Source: Pseudochrobactrum kiredjianiae | Lineage (GTDB): Bacteria > Pseudomonadota > Alphaproteobacteria > Rhizobiales > Rhizobiaceae | Direction: 5' to 3' | Assembly: GCF_030362795.1 (NCBI RefSeq) | Contig: NZ_JAUCBM010000010.1 | Span: 1 to 64,000 of the forward strand | Length of the DNA: 64,000 nucleotides | Part shown: in pieces, positions 16,325 through 25,032 of the stretch | Layout: each line of letters starts with the position of its first letter | Numbering within the stretch: the stretch's first letter is position 1 | Made by a program: the position numbers and the translations under genes | The notes under the pieces: generated by a model | The model's database searches: none | Told to the model about the DNA's origin: nothing | The model's input: only the letters and a program-made list of their open reading frames with translations

Positions 16325-17882
16325 TTTTGTTCTCCCCCACGTCTTCGCTTCCACCGACAGTGGCAGCGAAGACGACATTTTTTTCATTGATATCAGTTCC
16401 GCGAAGCTCCGTGACAAACCTACCAGCCCGCATTACAAGAACACGATCAGAAAGCCCCACCAGCTCCGGCATTTCCGACGAAATGACGATACAGGCCTTG
16501 CCTGTACGCACCATGGCGTCGATGAAGTCATAAATCTGATCTTTGTTGCCAATATCGATACCCCGTGTCGGTTCATCAATAATAACCACCAAAGGATTAG
16601 TGAGCATCACTTTGGCGAGCAGTAGCTTTTGCTGGTTACCGCCAGAAAGTTTCCCTGCCTCAAGTTGTAGGGAGCGAACGCGGATATCGTAATCCGCCAC
16701 AACCTTTTTGAGGAGCGCGAACTCTGCCGCCTTATTAATAACAGTCTCTGGATTAACCGAATCGAGCGCCTGTAGTGTCAGATTGGGACAGAGCTTCTCC
16801 TCCAGAAGCAGGCCCTTTCCCTTCCTATCCTCAGTCAGGTAGACAAGACCGGCATCCATCAACGTGCGAACCGAGCGATGCTTGATCTCGCTACCGTTGA
16901 CGATAACGCTGCTCGCATTTGACGGACGAAGGCCCATTAGTCCTTCGATGAGTTCGGTTCGACCAGAGCCAATCATACCACCAATGCCAAGAACCTCCCC
17001 GGGCCGCACATTGAAGCTCACACGATCAGCACGATGATCGACCGACAGATCAGTGACAGAGAGAAGTGGCGCAGCTTCTGTCGGCGGGCGCTTATGAGGA
17101 TAAAGCATTGCCAGCTCACGTCCGACCATAAGCTCGGCCATTTCACGCTGACTGAGATTAGCGGCTTGCCAGGTTCCGATCATGCGCCCGTCGCGCAGCA
17201 CCGTAATCCGGTCAGCAAGTGCCTGCACCTCGTCAAGACGATGCGAAATATAGAGAACGGCCACTCCATGATCGCGCAACATTTTTACAATGTCGAGCAG
17301 AGCCTCAACTTCATCATTTGCCAGAACCGCTGTCGGTTCATCGAGGATGACGACCTTTCGGTCATCCAGAAGCGCACGCGCAATCTGCACGAGCTGGCGC
17401 TGGGCAAGAGCCAAGTCGCCAACACGATCTCGCGGACGTGCCGTCGAGCCAACTCTTGCGAGAAGATCAGCGGTTCGCCGGTTCATCGTGGCATCATCTA
17501 CCATCAAACCGCGGCTAAGCTCGCGCCCTAGAAACAGATTCTCCGCAACGCTCAGATCCGGTGCGAGCAAAATCTCCTGATGAACTAAGACGATACCAGC
17601 ATCTTCTGCTTCCACCGCATTACCAAATGTTATCGGCTTGCCGTCCATCAACAACCGGCCTTGTGTCGGCGCGATATACCCGGACAACAATTTCATCAGA
17701 GTTGATTTGCCAGCTCCGTTTTCACCAATAATGGCGTGAACCTCTCCCGCGCGAATATCAAGCGAGATATCCGACAAGACAGTAATCTGACCATAGGTCT
17801 TGCTCAGACTATCAGCCTGAAGGGCTGCACACGCCTGATTAGCTGCTGATGCTAAGGGATAAGAAGCAAGGGATGTGTTCAT
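16290..17882 (-). CDS. ABC importer ATP-binding protein (RbsA-like, two domains)
   Basis: A fused double ATPase of 530 residues that powers the CUT2 importer. The first domain has Walker A GENGAGKSTL near residue 55, the LAQRQLVQIARAL signature and Walker B VVILDEPTAVL. The second has the degenerate GMIGSGRTELIEG loop, the full signature LSGGNQQKLLLAK near residue 420 and IIDEPTRGIDIG. This asymmetry is normal for RbsA. It overlaps gntR by four bases (ATGA) and the permease by 35, forming a tight operon. Confidence 0.95.
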   Translation of the reverse strand: MNTSLASYPLASAANQACAALQADSLSKTYGQITVLSDISLDIRAGEVHAIIGENGAGKSTLMKLLSGYIAPTQGRLLMDGKPITFGNAVEAEDAGIVLVHQEILLAPDLSVAENLFLGRELSRGLMVDDATMNRRTADLLARVGSTARPRDRVGDLALAQRQLVQIARALLDDRKVVILDEPTAVLANDEVEALLDIVKMLRDHGVAVLYISHRLDEVQALADRITVLRDGRMIGTWQAANLSQREMAELMVGRELAMLYPHKRPPTEAAPLLSVTDLSVDHRADRVSFNVRPGEVLGIGGMIGSGRTELIEGLMGLRPSNASSVIVNGSEIKHRSVRTLMDAGLVYLTEDRKGKGLLLEEKLCPNLTLQALDSVNPETVINKAAEFALLKKVVADYDIRVRSLQLEAGKLSGGNQQKLLLAKVMLTNPLVVIIDEPTRGIDIGNKDQIYDFIDAMVRTGKACIVISSEMPELVGLSDRVLVMRAGRFVTELRGTDINEKNVVFAATVGGSEDVGENKNGRSGNNKHTR

Positions 17883-18565
17883 TCAAAAGCCGAAAGCAAT
17901 CTGTCGCGCGAGCGCTCGATGTGGATAAGCATAGCGTCAAATGCCGCCTGCGGGTCACCTGTACGAAATGCTGAAAGTAAATCTTCGTGCTCCTCAAGAG
18001 CCTCCTTCGTTACGCGGGTGTGAAACATCAAGCGGAAAATATGCAGATGAACATGCTGACTGGACAGGGCATTACTGATCACATCATTACCAACGACCTG
18101 AAGGATAGCATCATGAAAATGCGCATCCGCCCGGGCAAAACGTGAATAGCGCGTGTTACGATCAACAGGAGCGTCGCCGTTTCCCATATCTGCTGCAGCA
18201 TTTTCAAGAATTTCAAGATCCTTGGGCGTCATATTGAGCGTTGCAAGTCTGGCCATCTCGGGCTCGACGAGCAAACGGAACGCATAAAGGTCTTCGAACT
18301 GTTTTCTTGTCCACTGAGGTGATGCACTGTAGCCGACAAGATGCTCTTTACGCACCAGTCCCTCCCGCTCAAGGCGGCTCAATGCCTCACGGATAGGTGT
18401 TTGAGAAACACCGATTTCCCTCGCCAATACGTCGATCGGAATTCGCGCGCCGGGAGCGATCTCCAATGACATAAGCCGGTGGTATATATTGTCATAGACA
18501 CCATCCACCACGCTGCTCGGGCGAACTACCGCCCTGATTTTTTCTCGCTCTGCTGTAAATATCAC
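17879..18565 (-). CDS. GntR-family regulator, FCD (FadR-like) type
   Basis: A DNA-binding regulator of 228 residues. The N-terminal winged helix (residues about 20-85) contains IDVLAREIGVSQTPIREALS, the GntR signature. The C-terminal FCD ligand domain (about 90-215) carries metal-binding His residues in DAHFHDAI and HIFRLMFH. It is the first gene of the importer operon and divergent from the dehydrogenase genes. It very likely controls both arms through the palindromes at 18613-18644. FCD regulators usually respond to a pathway acid or hydroxy-acid. Confidence 0.93.
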   Translation of the reverse strand: MIFTAEREKIRAVVRPSSVVDGVYDNIYHRLMSLEIAPGARIPIDVLAREIGVSQTPIREALSRLEREGLVRKEHLVGYSASPQWTRKQFEDLYAFRLLVEPEMARLATLNMTPKDLEILENAAADMGNGDAPVDRNTRYSRFARADAHFHDAILQVVGNDVISNALSSQHVHLHIFRLMFHTRVTKEALEEHEDLLSAFRTGDPQAAFDAMLIHIERSRDRLLSAFE

Positions 18566-18585
18566 TCAAATTCTCCGGCAGCTTC

Positions 18586-18644
18586 TTGACATGTTGGTAT
18601 TTGTTGCAAATAACATATCATATGTCAAATACTATATCATATAC
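18586..18644 (+). promoter_or_regulatory. Divergent control region: promoter and twin palindromic operators
   Basis: A -35 TTGACA (18586-18591) with a weak -10 AATAAC 17 bases later reads toward the dehydrogenase genes. Immediately after it are two palindromes, ACATATCATATGT (18613-18625) and TATATCATATA (18633-18643), with centres 19 bases apart. They sit where a repressor would block transcription. The GntR regulator encoded beside them is the expected ligand. Confidence 0.6.
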
Positions 18645-18809
18645 GATCTGAAATGTGATATTAAAATGATCTGCGATTAGTTCGCCCTAACAAGCAAGAA
18701 AATCACAGGAAAGGGCTGCGCAGTAAGAAAAATGTAGCAACTGTGCCAGCCGCTTTTGAGAAATATTTTTGGCACTCGAAGCCGCCTGAATTATCGGAGG
18801 AAAAACAGA

Positions 18810-20009
18810 ATGATTATTTTCGGGACATTGAGAGCGCCACGAGAATTGCTTTTCGGCGCAGGACAAAGACATGCCCTTGGCAGCATTGCCGCCAAACTTG
18901 GCAACCGCGCGCTGATCATCACAGACAGCCGTCTTGCTTCAGATGCAGATTTTCTGCTGATGGTTCAGCAACTCGAAGACAATAGTGTCGTGGTTATGAT
19001 TGATAGCTCTACGCTGCCGGATGTTCCCGTCGAATCTGCAGTGAGCTGCGCGCAAAAAGCCAGACAATTTGCACCAGACCTTGTCATCGGTATTGGGGGG
19101 GGCTCTTGCCTCGACATGGCCAAATGCGTGGCTCTGCTACTTACGCATGGTGGACGGCCGCAGGATTATTATGGTGAATACGCCGTCCCGGGGCCTGTGA
19201 TGCCATTAATAGCAATCCCCACCACCGCCGGAACTGGCTCTGAAGTAACGCCCGTTGCTGTGCTTTCCGATTCCGAACGGAGCCTGAAGGTCGGCATTTC
19301 CAGCCCGCATCTTATCCCCACAGTCTCCATCTGCGATCCGGATCTCACCTTGTCTTGTCCACCCGGACTTACTGCAATTGCGGGCGCCGATGCACTGACC
19401 CATGCTCTCGAGGCTTTCACCGCAATAAGACGTGAACCAGTACCTGGCATTGCGCAACAGCGCGTTTTCGTAGGCAAGAATGAACTGTCCGATCATTTCG
19501 CGTTAAACGCCATCGCATTGCTGTGGCAGGGACTGGAAGCTGCATGTAAAAATGGTACTGACCACACAGCGCGTGAAAAGGTCATGCTTGGTGCAACGCT
19601 CGCAGGTCTTGCCTTCGGCGTAGCCGGTACCGCCGCAGCCCACGCCATTCAATATCCCGTTGGCGCGCTCACCCACACCGCTCATGGTCTCGGCGTTGCC
19701 TGCCTTATGCCCTATGTGATGACATGGAATGCGCCGGTTATTGGCAGCGAGCTTGCCAAAATAGCGCAAGCTGCCGGATTGGACGGACCAGACAATGTCA
19801 TTCCAGCGCTTTCTGCTCTTTTTGCGCGGATCGGCATCCCGTCAACGCTTCGTGAACTTGGCCTTGAAGAAAGCCGGATAGGTTGGGTGGCAGAACAAAG
19901 TATCGGCATTACGCGTCTTATTCAGAACAATCCCCGCCCCCTGAACCTCAATGAAATGCACAGTCTCATCGCCGCTGCCTATCACGGTGACCGTTCACGC
20001 CTGAAATGA
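18810..20009 (+). CDS. Iron-containing alcohol dehydrogenase (group III type)
   Basis: An NAD-dependent metal alcohol dehydrogenase of 399 residues. The nucleotide-binding GGGSCLDMAK motif lies near residue 97. The metal ligands are in DALTHALEAF and in the HAIQYPVGALTHTAHGLGV stretch (about residues 265-285). The ATG at 18810 is chosen because GGAGG precedes it; an upstream in-frame ATG at 18756 has none. Family members include 4-hydroxybutyrate dehydrogenase and maleylacetate reductase. Followed directly by an aldehyde dehydrogenase, it probably oxidises a terminal alcohol to an aldehyde. Confidence 0.93.
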   Translation: MIIFGTLRAPRELLFGAGQRHALGSIAAKLGNRALIITDSRLASDADFLLMVQQLEDNSVVVMIDSSTLPDVPVESAVSCAQKARQFAPDLVIGIGGGSCLDMAKCVALLLTHGGRPQDYYGEYAVPGPVMPLIAIPTTAGTGSEVTPVAVLSDSERSLKVGISSPHLIPTVSICDPDLTLSCPPGLTAIAGADALTHALEAFTAIRREPVPGIAQQRVFVGKNELSDHFALNAIALLWQGLEAACKNGTDHTAREKVMLGATLAGLAFGVAGTAAAHAIQYPVGALTHTAHGLGVACLMPYVMTWNAPVIGSELAKIAQAAGLDGPDNVIPALSALFARIGIPSTLRELGLEESRIGWVAEQSIGITRLIQNNPRPLNLNEMHSLIAAAYHGDRSRLK

Positions 20010-20023
20010 AAAGGACTCCTATC

Positions 20024-21487
20024 ATGACAACTTATGCAAGATTCACCGGCTATGCCGCTCCCGCACTTCACACGGAGGGTCTTTACATCGGCGGCAAATG
20101 GCATAAGGGCAGCGGAATAGTCGTAACGGACCCTTCAACAGGCGAAAAGCTGGGTGAAGTTGCAGACGCCTCCGTCGAAGATGCAATGCTTGCCATCGAT
20201 GCTGCGGATGCAGCTGCTTTTTCATGGCGTAACACCCCATCGCGTCAACGCTCCGAAATTCTGCGCCGTTGGTTCCAACTAATGACGCAACATGCAGAGG
20301 AGCTTGCTCTGCTTGTCTCGCTGGAAAATGGCAAGGCCTTGCCCGACGCACGTGGTGAAGTTGCCTATGCGGCCGAGTTTTTGCGCTGGTATGCTGAAGA
20401 AGCCGTGCGTATTCCCGGTGAATACCGGCACACGCCTTCGGGCTCTCATCACATCATTGTTGACCACGAGCCAATCGGCATCGCAGTTCTGATTACGCCT
20501 TGGAATTTTCCGGCAGCAATGGCGACCCGCAAAATCGGTCCAGCTCTTGCGGCAGGCTGCACAGTGATCCTCAAACCAGCTTCCGAAACGCCGCTCACAG
20601 CTTACGCCATGGCACGGCTTGGCGAAGAGGCTGGAGTGCCAGCCGGCGTTATCAATGTTATCACAACAAGCAAACCAGGTGCGATAACGAACGCCATGCT
20701 TGCCGATCCGCGTGTACGCAAACTTTCTTTCACCGGCTCGACTGGTGTTGGCCGTACGCTTCTCGCCGAGGCCGCGAAATCGGTCATCAATTGTTCGATG
20801 GAGCTTGGCGGCAACGCCCCTTTCTTCGTCTTTGATGATGCAGACCTGGAAGCCGCTCTCGACGGTGCCATGGTCGCCAAGATGCGCAATGCAGGCGAAG
20901 CATGTACTGCCGCCAATCGCTTTTATGTTCAGTCAGGTATATATAATGCATTTGTTGCTGGCCTTACAGAACGCATGGCAGCACTCAACGTTGGCGCGGG
21001 TTATGATCCTGCAACCCAATGCGGCCCCATGATCACGACAAATGCTGTTCATAAGATTGACAGGTTGGTAATGGATGCGATTTCGTTAGGCGCACGTGCG
21101 ACAACCGGTGGCAAACCCGTTACGGAAAATGGTTTCTTCTACCCGCCGACAGTGCTCGAAAATGTGCCCATCGATGCCGCTATCGCCCGTGAGGAAATTT
21201 TTGGCCCTGTCGCACCGGTTTACAAATTCGTGAGTGAGGATGAGGCTGTCCACCTCGCCAACAATACCGAATATGGTCTTGCTGCCTATATTTACAGTCG
21301 TGATCTGAAACGAGCCATGCGGGTTGGCAAGCGACTTGAAACGGGCATGCTCGGCATCAACAGAGGGCTGATGTCAGACCCTGCTGCACCCTTTGGTGGC
21401 GTCAAACAAAGCGGTCTTGGCCGTGAAGGCGGGGTTACAGGCATTCTGGAATTCATGGAAGCCAAATATTACGCAGTGGATTACTGA
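20024..21487 (+). CDS. Aldehyde dehydrogenase, succinate-semialdehyde dehydrogenase type
   Basis: It oxidises an aldehyde to the acid with NAD(P). The 487-residue protein has the catalytic Cys at about 294 (GEACTAANR), the general base Glu at about 260 (MELGGNAPF), the cofactor loop FTGSTGVGR and the anchor TPWNFPAAM. The overall pattern is closest to GabD-like enzymes. The start at 20024 follows AAAAGGA; a longer frame from 20006 overlaps the upstream stop. Placed after a Fe-dehydrogenase, it would complete an alcohol-to-acid oxidation, possibly 4-hydroxybutyrate to succinate. Confidence 0.94.
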   Translation: MTTYARFTGYAAPALHTEGLYIGGKWHKGSGIVVTDPSTGEKLGEVADASVEDAMLAIDAADAAAFSWRNTPSRQRSEILRRWFQLMTQHAEELALLVSLENGKALPDARGEVAYAAEFLRWYAEEAVRIPGEYRHTPSGSHHIIVDHEPIGIAVLITPWNFPAAMATRKIGPALAAGCTVILKPASETPLTAYAMARLGEEAGVPAGVINVITTSKPGAITNAMLADPRVRKLSFTGSTGVGRTLLAEAAKSVINCSMELGGNAPFFVFDDADLEAALDGAMVAKMRNAGEACTAANRFYVQSGIYNAFVAGLTERMAALNVGAGYDPATQCGPMITTNAVHKIDRLVMDAISLGARATTGGKPVTENGFFYPPTVLENVPIDAAIAREEIFGPVAPVYKFVSEDEAVHLANNTEYGLAAYIYSRDLKRAMRVGKRLETGMLGINRGLMSDPAAPFGGVKQSGLGREGGVTGILEFMEAKYYAVDY

Positions 21488-21507
21488 GTTTAAAGGAACG
21501 TACCATA

Positions 21508-22344
21508 ATGTCCGAAGACCTCTACCGCATTCGCGATTACGTACCTGATTTCGATGCTATTGCTCATGAATATACAGAGCGAAGCCGTGAGCTTTCAGCA
21601 AAGCAGAAGATGCTAGTCGATATACGCTACGGGCAACGTGAAAGAGAGGTCTTGGACATTATATTACCTGATCGTCTCAAGAGTGGCGCACCAATACATG
21701 TGTTCGTCCACGGTGGTTATTGGCGTTCCGGTGAAAAAGAAAGTTACCGTTTTTTAGCAACGCCGGTTCTTGCAGCCGACGGCATTGCTGTAATCGTTGA
21801 ATATGATCTAATGCCAGATCAGCGCCTTGATGTGCTGGTCGATCAGGTAAGACGAGCCATAGGCTGGGTTGAGAAACATGCGGATGATTTCGGCGCGGAC
21901 CCACGCAGACTAACAGTCAGCGGTCATTCGGCAGGCGCACATCTTATCTCTTTCCTTGCGGCCAGAGGCTCAGCAGAAAGTACAATGCCTGCCCTGCCCG
22001 CCATTAAAGGGCTACTGTTAGTGAGCGGCATTTATGATTTATCGGGCATTCCGGATAGTTTTTTGCGTGATGAAGCCAAAATGACAGTGACAGAAGCGCA
22101 AAACTGGTCACCCTTGATGTCAACGCAGCATCCATGCCCGCAGCGTATCATTGCATTTGGCAGTTTAGAAACGCCCCCTTTTCACCAACAGGCCGCTGCA
22201 TTAAAAGCCCAGCTCAGTTTTCAAAACAGCGCTGCAGAGTTGGTACCAGTGATTAACCTGAACCATATGAGTATTGTGCTAGATCTGGCAGACCCAACTA
22301 CTTATCTGGGCAAGCGTCTTGCAGATATGGTGGCATCAAGTTGA
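21508..22344 (+). CDS. Alpha/beta hydrolase, arylformamidase/esterase-like
   Basis: A 278-residue serine hydrolase. The oxyanion motif HGGYW starts at about residue 68, as in kynurenine formamidase. The nucleophile elbow GHSAGA places the Ser near 141, and the catalytic His is near 253 in NLNHMS. No signal peptide is seen, so it is cytoplasmic. It is the third gene of the dehydrogenase operon, 20 bases after the aldehyde dehydrogenase. In this setting it may open an ester, amide or lactone to release the hydroxy compound for the dehydrogenases. The true substrate is unknown. Confidence 0.9.
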   Translation: MSEDLYRIRDYVPDFDAIAHEYTERSRELSAKQKMLVDIRYGQREREVLDIILPDRLKSGAPIHVFVHGGYWRSGEKESYRFLATPVLAADGIAVIVEYDLMPDQRLDVLVDQVRRAIGWVEKHADDFGADPRRLTVSGHSAGAHLISFLAARGSAESTMPALPAIKGLLLVSGIYDLSGIPDSFLRDEAKMTVTEAQNWSPLMSTQHPCPQRIIAFGSLETPPFHQQAAALKAQLSFQNSAAELVPVINLNHMSIVLDLADPTTYLGKRLADMVASS

Positions 22345-22479
22345 AGAAGCAGCAATTTTAAACGGGACTGTAACTATATCCTGATTGCTGACGCGGTTGG
22401 ATATTCGCACTATTGTTACGCGGATTTCAAGCTCGCAATTTCACGCCATATTTCGGTTGCGGCTTGACGCAATTCACGG

Positions 22480-23090
22480 TGATTAGGCTCAGGACCCATT
22501 GATTTCAGTGTGCAGAGCAAATTCAATACCCTTTGAGGAGATTGATCAATGAGTAATCTTTACTGGCTGAGCGAAGTACAAATGTCACGCCTTCACCCCT
22601 TTTTCCCCAAGAGCCATGGACGTCCACGCGTTGATGACAAGCGTGTTTTGAGTGGAATTATATTCATTCTTCGCAATGGGTTACGATGGTGTAATTCCCC
22701 TATAAAACGCGTTATAATCGTTGGAGCCGTTGGTGTCACAAGGGGATATTAGCGCAGATATTGGAAGGCCTGTCTTCAAAGTCATCAGTCGGCAAGACTG
22801 TGATGATGGATGCGACCTATTTGAAAGCACACCGTATGGCTTCAAGCTTGCGGTTTAAAAAGGGGGCGGTGAACGTCTGATTGGCTCAGAAAAGGGTTAA
22901 AAGACAAATAGATAAAGTCGTGTATCTTGGGGCGCATAAACCGCAAGAAAGCTATCAAGTATGATAAGCGCCGTTACACGCGGCGCAATCGTATCGAAAT
23001 CATGTTTGGCAGATTGAAAGACTGGCGAAGAATTGCCACCCGTTATGATCGTTGCACGGTCGTGTTCCGAGTAGCTATAGAATACGCAGC
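22480..23090 (+). pseudogene. IS5-family transposase, internally deleted
   Basis: The start at 22549 reads MSNLYWLSEVQMSRLHPFFP and GRPRVDDKRVLSGI, the N-terminus of an IS5-family (IS427-like) transposase. After about 22700 the frame breaks, skips most of the catalytic core and resumes with KKAIKYDKRRYTRRNRIEIM and FGRLKDWRRIATRYDR, the C-terminal part. TVMMDATYLKAH is still readable near 22800. An IS6 element abuts the end at 23093. Confidence 0.85.
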
Positions 23091-23092
23091 TG

Positions 23093-23907
23093 GGTTATGT
23101 CGCAAACTTTTCATGTCTGATGATCTGTGCAAGGGATTGTGCCGATTTCAGATTGAAGCGAGGCATTTAGCATGGTTGATTTCAAGGGGACGCATTTCCC
23201 TAAAAGTGTCATCCTTTTTGCCGTTTTTTCTATGTTCGTTATTCAGTTTCGTATCGTGACCTTCAGGAAATAATGGCCGAACGAGGCATAGAAATTGACC
23301 ATGCAACCTTGAACCGATGGGTTGTTAAATACTCACCGCAGATTGCTGCTCAGGCACAATGAAGCAAACGCCCAACACTTGGCTCGTGGCGTATTGATGA
23401 GACCTATATAAAGGTTAAAGGCAAATGGACCTATCTGTATCGAGCTGTTGATCGAAACGGCCAAACCCTTGATTTCATGCTATCTGAGCGCAGAAATCTC
23501 GGCGCTGCACGACGTTTCTTTAGAAAGGCTATCGCAATCAATGGTATTCCAAACAAGATTGTCATTGATAAAAGCGGGGCCAATTTGGCTGGTGCGCAGG
23601 CTATAAGCAATATCCTGAAGATCACAGGTACGGACAAGCTGATTGAAATCCTACAGGTCAAATACCTCAACAATATTCTTGAACTGGACAATCGGTTCAT
23701 CAAGCGGATCACCAGACACATGTTAGGCTTCAAAGCCTTTCATTCAGCATCAGCTACAATCGCTGGCATCGAAGTCGCTCGCATGATCCGCAAGAAGCAA
23801 TTCGCAAACGACAATCGTTCGCCATTCGAAGTATTTGCGGAACTCGCAGCATAACTGTGTCCAGAGATAAGGCAGCTTATAACCCACTCAAAAATTTGCG
23901 ACAGAAC
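23093..23907 (+). mobile_element. IS6-family element, degenerate (copy 2)
   Basis: The left end GGTTATGTCGCAAAC and right end GCGACAGAACC (inverse GGTTCTGTCGC) bound 815 bases. The transposase frame is on the plus strand. It begins near 23172 (DFKGTHFPKSVIL) and is damaged by a frame break and an in-frame stop after QIAAQAQ. It is then well preserved from 23477 to 23854. No flanking 8-bp duplication was found. Confidence 0.88.
23172..23854 (+). pseudogene. IS6-family transposase with internal stops
   Basis: The N-terminal part (FYVRYSVSYRDLQEIMAERG) shifts frame and meets TGA after the AQAQ segment. The rest reads WRIDETYIKVKGKWTYLYRA, VIDKSGANLAGAQ and FIKRITRHMLGFKAFHSASA through to ELAA. 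The DDE residues are readable, but the broken frame makes it non-functional without suppression. Confidence 0.85.
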
Positions 23908-24128
23908 CTCTTGAACTCCGTCTGAATTTGCAGCGGTTTATTGTTTGGTTTTAATCCAATTCACTACATGTGTCCTATTGAAAGTAAATTCAATTTTCGT
24001 CCTCATGGAGGGCAACTCGAAATGGAAAGCTGGCTTGATTTCGGGCAAAAATCTACAAATTACGGGCTATGTTGGCGTCGATAAGGGACACACGCTAAGG
24101 ATCTTGACTGGCTATTAGCATCAATAAG
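23908..24128. other. Short region without a supported gene
   Basis: A plus-strand frame around 24000-24115 (GNSKWKAGLISGKN...GYVGVDKGHTLRI) looks like a coding remnant, but I do not recognise the family and no start is visible. Confidence 0.3.
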
Positions 24129-24145
24129 CTTGCGCATAACGCAAG
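24129..24145. promoter_or_regulatory. Inverted repeat upstream of parDE, candidate operator
   Basis: CTTGCG and CGCAAG flank a CATAA spacer. A TTGACA (24166-24171) with AATATG 17 bases later lies between this repeat and parD. ParD-type antitoxins autorepress through such sites. Confidence 0.45.
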
Positions 24146-24216
24146 GTGAAGAGCGGATAACAAATTGACAAACTTTGCCAATCTGTGAATATGGCTTGCA
24201 GAGACAGGAGAGTTTG

Positions 24217-24471
24217 ATGGCAACGATGAATGTATCGCTCCCTCACCCTATGAAAGAATGGGTTGAGGCTCAGGCCAAAACAGGACGCTATTCGAACGCG
24301 AGTGACTATGTTCGCGACTTGATCCGTAAGGATCAGATGCGTGGCGATAAGATCGCAGCAATGCAGCAATTTGTCGATGAGGGCCTACAAAGTGGAAAGG
24401 GAACTCGTTCACGGGAAGATCTTTTCACTATGGCAATTGCTAACGCCGAAAAGTCTCTGAAACGCAACTGA
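24217..24471 (+). CDS. parD: ParD-type antitoxin (ribbon-helix-helix)
   Basis: An 84-residue antitoxin. The N-terminus MATMNVSLPHPMKEWVEAQA and RYSNASDYVRDLIRKDQ are the ribbon-helix-helix domain of ParD; the rest forms the toxin-binding tail. I place the start at 24217 because CAGGAGAG precedes it, not at the upstream in-frame ATG at 24175. Its stop overlaps the parE start by one base (TGATG), so the pair is translationally coupled. Unlike the pair at 11529, this module is complete. Confidence 0.92.
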   Translation: MATMNVSLPHPMKEWVEAQAKTGRYSNASDYVRDLIRKDQMRGDKIAAMQQFVDEGLQSGKGTRSREDLFTMAIANAEKSLKRN

Positions 24472-24764
24472 TGGAATTAAATCTCTCGGTTCAGGCGGAA
24501 GAAGATATCATTGCTATTGCTGAGCACGGTATCGCAATGTTTGGATCCCTACAGGCTAAACGATATCATTCGGACTTGTTTAACACGTTGGATCTGATTG
24601 CCAAAAATCCACAAATGGATCGCGAACGGGAAGAAATCTCTCCACCTGTTCGTATTCATCCATTTAAAGCTCATCTGATTATTTATCAAATAGAACAAAA
24701 CGAAACCGTATTCGTAATTAGGATACGGAATGCATTTGAAGACTGGATTAGCGAACCTTTCTAA
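24471..24764 (+). CDS. parE: ParE/RelE-superfamily toxin
   Basis: A 97-residue toxin of the RelE/ParE fold: LSVQAEEDIIAIAEHGIAMF at the N-terminus, RIHPFKAHLIIYQIE in the central sheet and IRIRNAFEDWISEPF near the end. ParE proteins usually poison DNA gyrase. It follows parD with a one-base overlap. A 10-bp hairpin downstream may terminate the operon. It probably helps retain the replicon. Confidence 0.92.
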   Translation: MELNLSVQAEEDIIAIAEHGIAMFGSLQAKRYHSDLFNTLDLIAKNPQMDREREEISPPVRIHPFKAHLIIYQIEQNETVFVIRIRNAFEDWISEPF

Positions 24765-24837
24765 CGCTTGTTCTGATCTCAGAAATCTTGGGAAAAGCAG
24801 TAGCTGTTGCTGACTAATCTTTCCGAAGTTGCAGGCC

Positions 24838-24866
24838 TGTTCTTGACTGTCTTATTGTCAAGAACA
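24838..24866 (+). terminator. Hairpin downstream of parDE
   Basis: TGTTCTTGAC and GTCAAGAACA form a perfect 10-bp stem with a 9-base loop, followed by a short CTTTG tract. The T-run is weak, so termination may be incomplete. Confidence 0.5.
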
Positions 24867-25032
24867 CTTTGTCTGCTAAACCGTTCTTTGAATCACCGAC
24901 AAAATAGAATGCTCATTGTGTCAAAATCTCTGATCAAGTGATTCAAATCGTAAATAGGTAATTAAATGCTGATTTAGCAATTTCAAAAGTGTATAGAAAG
25001 TCATCTCCACACGCCAAATAAGTAAGATTAAA

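Noticed and set aside
24000-24115. Protein-like plus-strand stretch after the IS6 element
   Set aside because: No start codon and no recognised family; too short to support a gene call.
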